Part shown: positions 1 to 7,552 of the stretch, piece after piece | Layout of the letters: each line of letters opens with the position of its first letter | How positions within the stretch are numbered: the first letter of the stretch is position 1 | Assembly: GCA_963730685.1 (NCBI GenBank) | Contig: CAVSSP010000004.1 | Coordinates: 868,001 to 932,000 of the forward strand | From: Bog-756 sp963730685 | Lineage (GTDB): Bacteria; Actinomycetota; Acidimicrobiia; Acidimicrobiales; RAAP-2 | DNA length: 64,000 bases | Direction: 5' to 3' | The notes under the pieces: model-generated | The model's database searches: none | The model's input: the letters and a program-made list of their open reading frames with translations, nothing else | Told to the model about the DNA's origin: nothing | Position numbers and translations under genes: made by a program

Positions 1-357
1 CACCCGTCGGCCGAGGCGGTGCACGCCATGGTCAGCCGCGAGATGGAGACCGTCTCGCTGAAGACGGTGTACCAGACCCTCCACGATCTGGCCGAGCTCG
101 AGGAGATCGCCCCGCTCGACGTGGGGACGGGCATGACCCGCTTCGATCCCAACGTGGACCATCCCCATCACCACCTGGTGTGCCGGCAGTGCGGCAGCGT
201 CCGTGACCTCCTCACCCCCTTCCCCGAGCTGCAGATCCCCGAGGGCGCCGAGCTCGGGTACGAGGTGGGCTCGGCGGAGATCGTCTTCCGGGGCCTGTGC
301 CCCGAGTGCCAGGCGCCGAAGCGGTCCCGCCGCCCGGCCGCCACGGCCGGCCACTAG
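1..357 (+). CDS. Fur/PerR-family metal-dependent repressor (5' end cut off)
   Basis: The reading frame is open from base 1, so the start lies outside the window; 118 residues are visible. They cover the end of the winged-helix DNA-binding domain (LKTVYQTLHDLAEL, typical of Fur recognition and wing regions), the metal-site stretch DPNVDHPHHHLVC, and two CxxC pairs (CRQC and CPEC) that in this family bind structural zinc. Fur/PerR proteins repress iron or peroxide genes and respond to Fe2+ or H2O2. The next gene is a rubrerythrin, a peroxide-reducing diiron protein, so a PerR-like role is the better guess. Family assignment is firm; Fur versus PerR is inference. Confidence 0.9.
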   Translation, partial: HPSAEAVHAMVSREMETVSLKTVYQTLHDLAELEEIAPLDVGTGMTRFDPNVDHPHHHLVCRQCGSVRDLLTPFPELQIPEGAELGYEVGSAEIVFRGLCPECQAPKRSRRPAATAGH

Positions 358-434
358 GTGTCCCGGCGGCCCGAGCTCATCACCAACCAACTCGTGGAAT
401 CGTCCACGACCGTCACACCCAGGAAAGGAACACC

Positions 435-854
435 GTGCCAGCACTGAAAGACAGCAAGACGGAGGGAAACCTCAAAGAGGCGTTCGCCGGAGAGAGCCAG
501 GCCAATCGCCGCTACCTGTACTTCGCCCAGAAGGCGGACGTCGAGGGCTACCCCGACGTCGCCGCCCTGTTCCGCTCGGTCGCCGAGGGGGAGACCGGTC
601 ACGCCTTCGGTCACTTCGATTTCCTGAAGGAGGTCGGTGACCCCGTCACCGGCGTGCCGGTGGGCCCGACCGAGGACAACCTGAAGTCCGCCGTCGAGGG
701 CGAGACCTACGAGTACTCGGAGATGTACCCGGGATTCGCCCGCACGGCGCGGGACGAAGGGTTCGACGAGATCGCCGAATGGTTCGAGACCCTGGCCCGG
801 GCGGAGAAGAGCCACGCCGGCCGCTTCACCGAGGGGCTGGCCTCGGTCGCCTGA
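435..854 (+). CDS. rubrerythrin, short form without rubredoxin domain
   Basis: A 139-residue ferritin-like diiron protein. GTG at 435 is chosen because AGGAAAGGA lies just upstream and the coding similarity starts here. Iron-ligand candidates are visible: E20 (FAGESQANRRY), the ExxH at E53-H56 (EGETGHAFGH), a third carboxylate in GETYEYSEMY, and a second ExxH in AEKSHAGRF. The C-terminal rubredoxin domain with its Cys4 iron site is absent, as in sulerythrin-like forms. Rubrerythrins reduce H2O2 in the cytoplasm. It sits between a Fur-family repressor and a DUF3501 gene, a common peroxide-stress grouping. No encapsulin cargo-loading peptide is seen at the C-terminus (ends EGLASVA). Confidence 0.92.
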   Translation: MPALKDSKTEGNLKEAFAGESQANRRYLYFAQKADVEGYPDVAALFRSVAEGETGHAFGHFDFLKEVGDPVTGVPVGPTEDNLKSAVEGETYEYSEMYPGFARTARDEGFDEIAEWFETLARAEKSHAGRFTEGLASVA

Positions 855-892
855 TCCGACGGGTCGGCGCCCTCACGGGGCGCCCCTGCGTC

Positions 893-926
893 CGGCCGGC
901 CCCGGGGATCGACCCGGGGCCGGCCG
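893..926 (+). terminator. strong GC hairpin, terminator-like, after rubrerythrin
   Basis: Two perfect 14-base arms (893-906 and 913-926) flank a 6-base loop (GATCGA). It lies 39 bases after the rubrerythrin stop and before the DUF3501 ribosome site. There is no long U tract, which is usual for high-GC actinobacterial terminators. It may terminate or attenuate transcription into DUF3501. Confidence 0.6.
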
Positions 927-1011
927 TTGCGCTCACCGACCACGACGCACGGCGGCGCGGGACCGACCATGGTTCCCGTCGAGCCGTACGGAGGCCCGAG
1001 GAGGGCAGCCC

Positions 1012-1629
1012 ATGACCGCGACACGACCGCTCACGCTCGACGACATCGCCGATCAGCGCGCCTACGAGCGCGAACGGGACGAGTTCCGCTCCCAGGTGAT
1101 CGCCGTGAAGAAGCTGCGGAGGATCAGCATCGGTCCGGTCGTGACGGTGACCTTCGAGAGCCGGATGACCATGCGGTTCCAGGTGCAGGAGATGGCCCGG
1201 GCCGAGCGGATGGTGTCCGACCAGCAGATCCAGCACGAGCTCGACGTCTACAACCGCCTACTGCCGGCACCGGCGGAGCTGTCGGCCACGCTGTTCCTCG
1301 AGCTCACCACCGAGGCCGAGCTTCGGACCTGGCTCCCCCGCCTGGTCGGGATCGAGCGCTCGTGCGAGTTCCGGATCGGGTCGGGCGACCTGGTCGAGGT
1401 GGTCCCCTCCACCCCCGATCAGGAGCACGAGGCCCAGCTGACCCGGGAGACCACCACCTCGGCCGTGCACTACGTGCGCTTCCACTTCACCGAGGCACAG
1501 GTGGCCGCCTTCTCCTCCCAGCCGGTGGCCCTGGCCGTCAACCATCCCGAGTACCCCGACGGCCTGCCCGGGACGTCCCTGGGCGATGCCACCCGGGGGG
1601 AGCTCGCCGGCGACCTCGCCGGAGAGTAA
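1012..1629 (+). CDS. DUF3501 family protein
   Basis: 205 residues, soluble, function unknown. The sequence matches the DUF3501 pattern: an N-terminal stretch LTLDDIADQRAYERERDEFR, a strand-rich core (GPVVTVTFESRMTMRFQVQEM), and a C-terminal VHYVRFHFTEAQ block. ATG 1012 follows a GAGGAGGGCAG ribosome site. In many genomes DUF3501 is next to rubrerythrin and an Fe-S glycolate-oxidase-like subunit and is presumed to act in peroxide or electron-transfer chemistry; here the rubrerythrin is present but no Fe-S partner is seen. The stem-loop at 893-926 separates it from rubrerythrin. Convergent with the enoyl-CoA hydratase gene, 24 bases away. Confidence 0.85.
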   Translation: MTATRPLTLDDIADQRAYERERDEFRSQVIAVKKLRRISIGPVVTVTFESRMTMRFQVQEMARAERMVSDQQIQHELDVYNRLLPAPAELSATLFLELTTEAELRTWLPRLVGIERSCEFRIGSGDLVEVVPSTPDQEHEAQLTRETTTSAVHYVRFHFTEAQVAAFSSQPVALAVNHPEYPDGLPGTSLGDATRGELAGDLAGE

Positions 1630-1653
1630 CCACGCCTCGTCGGTCAGGAGCGC

Positions 1654-2418
1654 TCAGCGACCCTCGAAATGCGGAGGTCGTCGCGACAGCGAGGCGTCGA
1701 TCCCCTCGGCGAAGTCCCGGGTCTCCATCAGACGGAGCTGCTGGTGCCCTTCGTCGGCCACGGCGGCGACGAACCGGGCCACCAGCTCGGCCCGTTGGGT
1801 GGCGCGGATCGACTGGACGGCCAGGGGGGCCGACCGGGCGATCTCGTCGGCCAGCACGTGCGCACCGGTTCGGGGGTCCTCGGCCAAGCGGTCGCACAGC
1901 CCGATGCGGAGCGCCTCGTCCCCGTCGATGCGGCGCCCGGTGGTCAACAGCTCGAGGGCGTGCTGGTGACCGACGGCCCGGGGGAGCGTGACCGACAGGC
2001 CGAAGCCCTGGTGGAACCCGAGCCGGGCGAAGTTGGCCGAGAACCGGCTGGACGGTGATGCCACCCGGAAGTCGCCGGCCATGGCCAGCCCCAGCCCGCC
2101 ACCGACGGCGGCCCCCTGGACGGCGACCACCACCGGCAGCGGGCCCTCCATCAGCTCGACGGCCCGGCCGTAGAGCTCGTCCAGGCCCTCGGCGGTCGGG
2201 CGGCCCGATGTCCCGAAGTCGAGTCCGGCGCAGAAGTGACGGCCCTCCGAGCAGAGCACAACCGCCCGACAGGCCTGTGCCGCCGCCCAGCCGACGGCGG
2301 CGACCACGTCACCGAGCAGGGACGCGTCGAAGTAATTGGCCGGTGGACGGTGCAGCTCGACCTCGCCGACGTAGTTGTGGCGGAGGTCCACGGTGACATC
2401 GCCGAACGTGCCGTTCAT
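1654..2418 (-). CDS. enoyl-CoA hydratase/isomerase family protein
   Basis: 254 residues of the crotonase fold. Visible hallmarks are the CoA-binding block with SEGRHFCAGLDF and the oxyanion-hole region VAVQGAAVGGGLGLAMAGDF, where backbone NH groups stabilise the enolate. The usual catalytic glutamate positions are not clear, so hydratase, isomerase or hydrolase activity cannot be separated. ATG 2418 overlaps the TGA of the upstream CoA-transferase gene by four bases (ATGA), which implies translational coupling. The pair probably acts on an unknown acyl-CoA; the encapsulin gene lies upstream on the same strand. Confidence 0.88.
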   Translation of the reverse strand: MNGTFGDVTVDLRHNYVGEVELHRPPANYFDASLLGDVVAAVGWAAAQACRAVVLCSEGRHFCAGLDFGTSGRPTAEGLDELYGRAVELMEGPLPVVVAVQGAAVGGGLGLAMAGDFRVASPSSRFSANFARLGFHQGFGLSVTLPRAVGHQHALELLTTGRRIDGDEALRIGLCDRLAEDPRTGAHVLADEIARSAPLAVQSIRATQRAELVARFVAAVADEGHQQLRLMETRDFAEGIDASLSRRPPHFEGR

Positions 2419-3608
2419 GCCGGACCCGCACCGGGGACCGGACCGGTGGCGGTCGCCGGGGGGCCGCCGGGCCCATCCGCCGTCACTTCGGCCATGACCT
2501 CGGCGGTGTGCTGGCCGCTCAACGCCGCCGGCCTGCGCACGGTCGGCCCGGGGTGGCGTGAGAACCGCACCGGTTGGGGGATCACCTTGTACCGACCGGC
2601 GACCGGATGGTCGTCGTCGGGGAGGGCATCGACCAGCTGCTCGAGGGAGGGGACCTCCGAGGCCGGCACCCCGGCCGACCGGCAGAACCCCATCCACTCG
2701 GCCGTGGTCCGCCGGCCGATGATGGCGGCCACCTCGTGGTAGAGGGAGTCGGCGTGTTCGATCCGCGCCCGTGCCGTGCGGATCCTGTCGTCGGCGGCCA
2801 GGTCGTGGCGGCCGCCGGCCCGGAAGATGTCCTCGAAGTTCCTGCGGGTATAGGGGAGCACGCTGATCCAGCCGTCGAGGGTCCGTTGCGGGCGTCGCTC
2901 GGGGCTCAGGATCCGTTGGTAGCCCGGTGGCCCCTGGGGCGGCCGCCCGGTGGCCGATCCGGCGTGCTCGACCAGTGTGAACGCCGTCATGACGTCGACC
3001 ATGGGCACCTCGACCCGCTGTCCCTCGCCGGATCGCTCCCGGTGGAGCAGCGCCGCCATCACGGCGTAGGCGATGGTCAGCCCGCTGACCTTGTCGGCGA
3101 TCAAGGTGGGCACGAACCGGGGCTCGCCCCCGACCCGCCGGAACGTGTCCGGCAACCCGGTCGCCGCCTGGATCACATCGTCGTACGCCGGAGCGTCGGC
3201 CATGTCCGAGTCGATGGGATATCCCTGGGCCTGGCAGTAGACGATGTCCGGGCGCACCGCGACGATGTCGTCGTAGGCCAGGCCCAGCCGGCCCAGCGTG
3301 GCAGGCCGGAGGTTGGTGACCAGGACCTGGCAGGTGGCGGCGATGCGGAGGAGCGCGTCATGCCCCTCGCCGGTCTTGAGGTCGAGCACCACATTGCGTT
3401 TGTTGCGGAGCAGGTTGAGGGCCACGCCGCCCAGCTCGGGATGCGGTCCAGCGGTCATCACCCGGCTGAGCGTCCCCCTCGGGTCCTCGACGGTGATGAC
3501 GTCGGCACCCAGGTCGCCGAAGATCTGCGTGGCCAGCGGCCCCATCACGATCGACGTGATGTCGAGCACCCGGATGCCCTCGAGTGGACCTGTCGGGGTT
3601 GCGGGCAT
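2415..3608 (-). CDS. CaiB/BaiF (family III) CoA-transferase
   Basis: 397 residues, the usual length for family III CoA-transferases, which move CoA between carboxylic acids through an enzyme-bound aspartyl anhydride. The N-terminal motif GIRVLDITSIVMGPLATQIF and GADVITVEDP are characteristic, and the likely catalytic aspartate is D143 or D144 (AYDDVIQAATGL). The C-terminal domain carries the usual AEWMGFCRSAGVPASEV block. ATG 3608 has AAGGGAGG upstream. Its stop overlaps the start of the enoyl-CoA hydratase gene (ATGA), so the two form an operon. Substrate unknown. Confidence 0.9.
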   Translation of the reverse strand: MPATPTGPLEGIRVLDITSIVMGPLATQIFGDLGADVITVEDPRGTLSRVMTAGPHPELGGVALNLLRNKRNVVLDLKTGEGHDALLRIAATCQVLVTNLRPATLGRLGLAYDDIVAVRPDIVYCQAQGYPIDSDMADAPAYDDVIQAATGLPDTFRRVGGEPRFVPTLIADKVSGLTIAYAVMAALLHRERSGEGQRVEVPMVDVMTAFTLVEHAGSATGRPPQGPPGYQRILSPERRPQRTLDGWISVLPYTRRNFEDIFRAGGRHDLAADDRIRTARARIEHADSLYHEVAAIIGRRTTAEWMGFCRSAGVPASEVPSLEQLVDALPDDDHPVAGRYKVIPQPVRFSRHPGPTVRRPAALSGQHTAEVMAEVTADGPGGPPATATGPVPGAGPA

Positions 3609-3721
3609 CGGTGCCTCCCTTCCGCCACGCCGTCGTCACGAACCGGTCGCCTGCGAGCCGAGCGACCGGCCAGCACAGTATGGGGTGCAGGACACACCGG
3701 GCGGTATCGCTCCACCCCTTC

Positions 3722-3739
3722 CGGGCCCACCGGGACCCG
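3722..3739 (-). terminator. weak hairpin after encapsulin
   Basis: On the minus strand a stem of seven pairs with one bulged base (CGGG-T-CCC against GGGCCCG) starts just after the encapsulin stop codon. There is no U tract. It could partly separate encapsulin from the CoA-transferase operon 137 bases downstream. Confidence 0.3.
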
Positions 3740-3745
3740 ACGGTC

Positions 3746-4552
3746 CTAGAGGTAGGCCAGGTGGACCGCCACCTCGGGGGTGTTGATCCGGAAGGTGAGG
3801 CTCTCTTCGATGTAGAGGTCGACCGATGTCGCATCGGCGCTGCGGTAGCCGATCGAGAAGTCCTCGCCGACGGTCAGCTCGAAGTCCCCACCCCGCCGGC
3901 TGAGTACCACGGCGCCATCCACCGCCGGTGCCCACACCACCGGGCCGTCGAGGATCTGGCGGAGGTGCTCGAAGACCGGGTAGCCGCCGTGCTCGGTGGT
4001 CTCGGTGACCCCGGTGTAGCAACGGGCCCCGAGGGCGATGGCGAACGGCCCGCTCACATCAGCGGCCCGGAGTGCGGCCACCGCCCGGGCCACATGCTCG
4101 GGATAGCGGCTGTAGTCCTCGCTGATGGCGACCTTCTCGTGGGGGGAGGCGGGGATGATGCCGGTGATGCCGCCCTCCTCGTAGCCGTGGAACACCAGGT
4201 GGTCCTCGGCCAGTGCCGCCATGCGCGCCGCCGCGATCACGGCGTCGAGGTCGAGGTCGGCAGCGCCGCGCTCGGCGGCGGCCAGCTCGTCGCGGTCAAG
4301 GGTGAAGCCCGAGCGCAGCTCCACGAGGGGGGCGACCCGGCGGCGTGCCACCTCGACCGTCCCGAGCCCACCGCTGACCAGCACGTCGATCCGGCCGGTG
4401 TCCACGGAGGAATGTCCCCATCCGAGCGGGCCGGTGAAGTCGACCAGCCGCCGGGCCGCCAGGTACAACTTGAGCGAGCGGGTCGCCTCGTCGTCGATCT
4501 GGGTCCAGGCGTCGGTGGTGACCGGAGCCAGCTCTCGCATCAGATGGTTCAT
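3746..4552 (-). CDS. family 1 encapsulin nanocompartment shell protein
   Basis: 268 residues, the normal size of classical encapsulins with the HK97 phage-capsid fold. The N-terminus MNHLMRELAPVTTDAWTQID and the segments LYLAARRLVDFTGPLGW and GGYPVFEHLRQIL are family hallmarks. These proteins assemble into hollow shells that package enzymes such as DyP peroxidase, ferritin-like proteins or hemerythrin through a short C-terminal peptide on the cargo. ATG 4552 follows AGGAG at good spacing. No standard cargo gene is adjacent: ssb diverges upstream and a CoA-transferase follows 137 bases downstream. The cargo is probably encoded elsewhere, or is not yet recognised. Confidence 0.95.
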   Translation of the reverse strand: MNHLMRELAPVTTDAWTQIDDEATRSLKLYLAARRLVDFTGPLGWGHSSVDTGRIDVLVSGGLGTVEVARRRVAPLVELRSGFTLDRDELAAAERGAADLDLDAVIAAARMAALAEDHLVFHGYEEGGITGIIPASPHEKVAISEDYSRYPEHVARAVAALRAADVSGPFAIALGARCYTGVTETTEHGGYPVFEHLRQILDGPVVWAPAVDGAVVLSRRGGDFELTVGEDFSIGYRSADATSVDLYIEESLTFRINTPEVAVHLAYL

Positions 4553-4946
4553 GGTTGCTCCTGTCTCCAAGCCTCGAGTGTCGGTGTGTCCCGCACCCCG
4601 GGCTCGAGGCCGGCACCGGTGCCGCCCGCCCCCGCCGAGGGACGGGGTCAGTGTAGGTCGCAGGCGAATCCACCCCAACTGGTACCCGTTGCCGGCGCCG
4701 TCAACCCAGGGCGGGGAGGGGGACGGCGCCCGAGCACCGGGCGGGCACCGGTGGGGCCCCGGCAAGGTGGGGTCCGGCCCGGCCAGGTGGAGGACAGCTC
4801 GTGGTGGCGCTCCCGCGCAAGGTGTACCCCCCAGGGTCTTCCTTGTCGCCCAGGGTGGGCGGCCCTGACCGGAGTCCATCGGACACACCGGCAGCGACGC
4901 ACCCGAGCACGCCTGTGCCGAGATGCAGGACAGAAAGGCAACGTCT
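4553..4946. other. intergenic region between divergent encapsulin and ssb
   Basis: 394 bases with no supportable gene; open frames here are extensions of neighbours. It must hold the promoters of both divergent genes, but no clear -35/-10 pair or palindrome stands out by eye in this GC-rich stretch. Confidence 0.5.
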
Positions 4947-5381
4947 GTGAGCACGACCACCACGACCATCGTCGGGAACCTGACCCGGGACCCTGAGATC
5001 CGCTACACCCGCGAGGGCCAGGCGACCACCTCCCTGGGGGTGGCGGTCAACCGCCGCTGGCAGAACCGGGCCACGAACGAGTGGGAGGAGTCGACGTCCT
5101 TCTTCGACGTCGTGACGTGGCGCGACCTGGCGGAGAACGTGGCCCTCAGCCTCACCAAGGGAATGCGGGTGGTCGTGACGGGGCGCCTGGAACAGCGGAG
5201 CTGGGAGACCGAGGACGGGGACCGGCGCTTCAAGGTCGAGATCGTCGCCGACGAGGTGGGCGCCAGCCTGCGGTTCGCCACCGTCGACGTGCACCGGACC
5301 GAGCGCCACCAGGCCGAAGACGCCTCGGCCGGAGCCGGGTCCGTCGACGACCCGCTCGGTTCGCTCGACGCCCCCACCTGA
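4947..5381 (+). CDS. ssb: single-stranded DNA-binding protein (SSB), paralogue-like
   Basis: 144 residues with an OB fold: TIVGNLTRDPEIRYTREGQ, SFFDVVTWRDLAENVA and GMRVVVTGRLEQRSWET are classic SSB segments. GTG 4947 is preferred over ATG 4923 because GAAAGGCAAC lies upstream of it and homologues begin near VSTTTTTIVGNL. SSB coats single-stranded DNA in replication and repair. The protein ends VDDPLGSLDAPT instead of the acidic DDDIPF tip that recruits partners, and its tail is short, so this is probably a secondary SSB rather than the essential one. It stands alone rather than between rpsF and rpsR. Confidence 0.9.
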   Translation: MSTTTTTIVGNLTRDPEIRYTREGQATTSLGVAVNRRWQNRATNEWEESTSFFDVVTWRDLAENVALSLTKGMRVVVTGRLEQRSWETEDGDRRFKVEIVADEVGASLRFATVDVHRTERHQAEDASAGAGSVDDPLGSLDAPT

Positions 5382-5382
5382 G

Positions 5383-5727
5383 GTGCCGGCCCCGATCGCC
5401 CCGGGACCGGACGCGGTGCGGTTCGGCTGCTCGGTCCGGCTGACCAAGCACGAGGTGTTCGCCGCCTGCCAGGCCCTGGCCGATGCCGACCGCCACCTGG
5501 TGCGGGCCGGCCGCACCGACGAGGCCGCAGCCCTGGCCGACCTGTTCACGCTCCTGGAGGCACGCCTGGCCGGCGCGCTCGGCCCTGCCGCGGGCCAGGC
5601 TCTGGCTGTCAGCCCTGGTCGGGCTGGTATTCGAGCGACAGTGAATTCACGCAGTAGCGCTGACCGGTCGGCGCCGGGCCGTCGGGGAACACGTGGCCGA
5701 GGTGGCCACCGCAGCGTGCGCAGGTGA
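5383..5727 (+). CDS. small hypothetical protein after ssb (doubtful 3' part)
   Basis: A GTG-initiated frame starts one base after the ssb stop. The first 70 or so residues look like a real helical protein (LTKHEVFAACQALADADRHL, EAAALADLFTLLEARLAGAL) and may be translationally coupled to ssb. The last 40 residues run antisense through the end of msrB and are Arg/Gly-rich, so the true gene may be shorter because of a base error, or may not exist. No family is recognised. Confidence 0.35.
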   Translation: MPAPIAPGPDAVRFGCSVRLTKHEVFAACQALADADRHLVRAGRTDEAAALADLFTLLEARLAGALGPAAGQALAVSPGRAGIRATVNSRSSADRSAPGRRGTRGRGGHRSVRR

Positions 5728-6034
5728 TCTCCGTCCGCCGCATCCCGAAGGCCCGGTCCTCGTGCTCCTCGATGGCACCGGCCTCGAGGGCCCGATAGAA
5801 GCTGGGCCATCCCGATCCGGACTCGAACTTGGTGTCGCTGGGGAACAGGGACGCACCACAGCCCGCACAGGTGAACATGCCACTGCCCTCGACGTGCAAC
5901 AGCTCGCCCGACCAGGCCGGTTCGGTGCCCTTCTGACGGAGGACGGCGTAGCGCTCGGGGGACAACTTCGCCTTCCACTCCTCGTCGGTCAGCTCCACCC
6001 GGCCGCCCGCCTCCGTACTCCTCGTCTCGCTCAT
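5609..6034 (-). CDS. msrB: peptide-methionine (R)-S-oxide reductase MsrB
   Basis: 141 residues. It reduces methionine-R-sulfoxide in proteins, repairing oxidative damage in the cytoplasm. The zinc-binding CxxC pairs are C56/C59 (CAGC) and C105/C108 (CARC); the catalytic cysteine is C128 in GQRYCVNSLSL. SGSGWPSFY is another hallmark. ATG 6034 is chosen because GAGAGGA precedes it; an in-frame ATG at 6052 has a weaker site. It complements the rubrerythrin and Fur-type genes nearby as an oxidative-stress function but is transcribed separately. Confidence 0.95.
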   Translation of the reverse strand: MSETRSTEAGGRVELTDEEWKAKLSPERYAVLRQKGTEPAWSGELLHVEGSGMFTCAGCGASLFPSDTKFESGSGWPSFYRALEAGAIEEHEDRAFGMRRTEITCARCGGHLGHVFPDGPAPTGQRYCVNSLSLEYQPDQG

Positions 6035-6364
6035 CGCAGTCCTCTCACTCATCGTGGGCTTCTCGCCCATTCCACACCCTTGGGCCCCGAACGACATCCG
6101 GGCCCCCCGGGATCGTCGCCCCCACCCGGCACCGTGTGCAACGTCGGGGGACCCCTCGGTGTTCCCGGTGACGGGCTCCATCCGAGCCCGCTCCCCACCG
6201 GCGCCCCACTCCTGCGGGGGGCTCCGCACCCAGGGGCCCGGCCGGGGCCGTTTGCTAACGTCGCGTCAGATCCCGCCGGAACCGTCCCGGGCGCACCCCG
6301 GTGCCCCGATCCCTGCCGTGTCCGGGTACGACCCGCCGATTCGACGCCACAGGACGACGCCATC
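6035..6364. other. intergenic region between divergent msrB and acyl-CoA dehydrogenase
   Basis: 330 bases without a supportable gene. It should contain the promoters of msrB and of the long acyl-CoA operon. A partly palindromic stretch (ATCC-GGGCCCCCC-GGGAT, near 6098) is present, but no named operator is recognised. Confidence 0.4.
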
Positions 6365-7552
6365 ATGGACCTTCGAGACCGACCCGAGGACGAGGCCTTC
6401 CGCAAGGAGATCCGGTCCTGGCTCGACCACCATGTGACCGGGGACTTCGCCGCCCTCGGCGGTCGTGGAGGATCCGGCGACGAGACCTTCGGCTTCGAGA
6501 CCCGCCTCGAGTGGGAGAAGGAGCTGGCTCGGGACGGATGGACCTGCATCGGATGGCCGGTGGAGTACGGCGGCCGGGGGGAGTCCATTCCCCACCAGGT
6601 GATCTTCAACGAGGAGTACGTGCGGGCCAAGGCGCCCGGACGGGTGAGTGTGCTGGGGGAGGGCCTGATCGGGCCGACCATCATCCAGTACGGGACGCCG
6701 GAGCAGAAGGCCCGGTTCCTGCCGCCCATCGTGAGCGGGGCCGAGCTCTGGTGCCAGGGGTACTCGGAGCCGAACGCCGGGAGCGACCTCGCCAATGTCC
6801 AGACCAAGGCGGTGCTCGACGGCGACGAATGGGTGATCACCGGCCAGAAGGTGTGGACCTCGCTCGCCCACCAGGCCGACTGGTGCTTCGCGGTGTGCCG
6901 GACCGAGCCGGGCTCTGTCCGGCACCACGGGCTCTCCTACCTCCTCGTGCCCATGGACCAGCCCGGGGTCGAGGTCAGGCCGATCACCCAGCTCACCCGC
7001 ACGTCCGAGTTCAACGAGGTCTTCTTCGACGGGGCCCGCACCAGGGCCGAGCACGTGGTCGGTGCCGTCGGGGACGGATGGAGGGTGGCACTGGCCACGC
7101 TGGCCTTCGAACGGGGGGTCGGCCTGCTCGGTCACCAGGTGTCGTTCCGACGCGAGCTCGACCATCTCTTCGACGTGGCCCGGGCCAACGGATCAGCGGC
7201 CGACCCGCTGATCCGCCAGCGCCTGGCCCGCTCGTATGTCGAGCTGGAGATCCTGCGCTTCAACACGCTGCGCAGCCTGTCCGGCTACGACGGTCCGGTG
7301 GCACCGCCCGAGGCATCCATCATCAAGCTGTACTGGGGGAGCTGGCACCGGCGCCTGGGCGAGCTGGCCATGGACGTCGAGGGCATGGCCGGCCTGGTCA
7401 CCGACGGGTATCCCTACGAGCTCGACGCCGTGCAGCGCACCTTCTTGTTCAGCCGCTCGGAGACGATCTACGGCGGGTCCAACGAGATCCAGAGGAACAT
7501 CATCGGCGAGCGGGTCCTCGGCCTGCCGCCCGAACCCAAGGGGACTGCCTGA
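6365..7552 (+). CDS. acyl-CoA dehydrogenase
   Basis: 395 residues, FAD-dependent alpha,beta-oxidation of an acyl-CoA. Three domains are visible: an N-terminal helical part (GWTCIGWPVEYGGRG), a middle beta domain (GYSEPNAGSDLANVQTKA, then TGQKVWTS), and a C-terminal helical part ending SETIYGGSNEIQRNIIGERV, which contacts FAD across the dimer. ATG 6365 is the first start matching homologues. It is the first gene of a plus-strand operon running to about 17.9 kb and overlaps the following SDR gene by one base (TGATG). The operon content suggests a bulky or ring-containing acyl-CoA, but the substrate is inference. Confidence 0.92.
   Translation: MDLRDRPEDEAFRKEIRSWLDHHVTGDFAALGGRGGSGDETFGFETRLEWEKELARDGWTCIGWPVEYGGRGESIPHQVIFNEEYVRAKAPGRVSVLGEGLIGPTIIQYGTPEQKARFLPPIVSGAELWCQGYSEPNAGSDLANVQTKAVLDGDEWVITGQKVWTSLAHQADWCFAVCRTEPGSVRHHGLSYLLVPMDQPGVEVRPITQLTRTSEFNEVFFDGARTRAEHVVGAVGDGWRVALATLAFERGVGLLGHQVSFRRELDHLFDVARANGSAADPLIRQRLARSYVELEILRFNTLRSLSGYDGPVAPPEASIIKLYWGSWHRRLGELAMDVEGMAGLVTDGYPYELDAVQRTFLFSRSETIYGGSNEIQRNIIGERVLGLPPEPKGTA

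Noticed and set aside
435..854. Rubrerythrin as encapsulin cargo
   Set aside because: Its C-terminus (EGLASVA) has no loading-peptide pattern and the gene is on the opposite strand, 2.9 kb away.
3746..4969. Long N-terminal extensions of encapsulin and many other frames
   Set aside because: High GC leaves upstream frames open; ribosome sites and family N-termini support the shorter starts.
5330..5381. SSB tail DPLGSLDAPT as an encapsulin loading peptide
   Set aside because: Only GSL resembles the motif; SSB tails are often like this and no SSB cargo is known.
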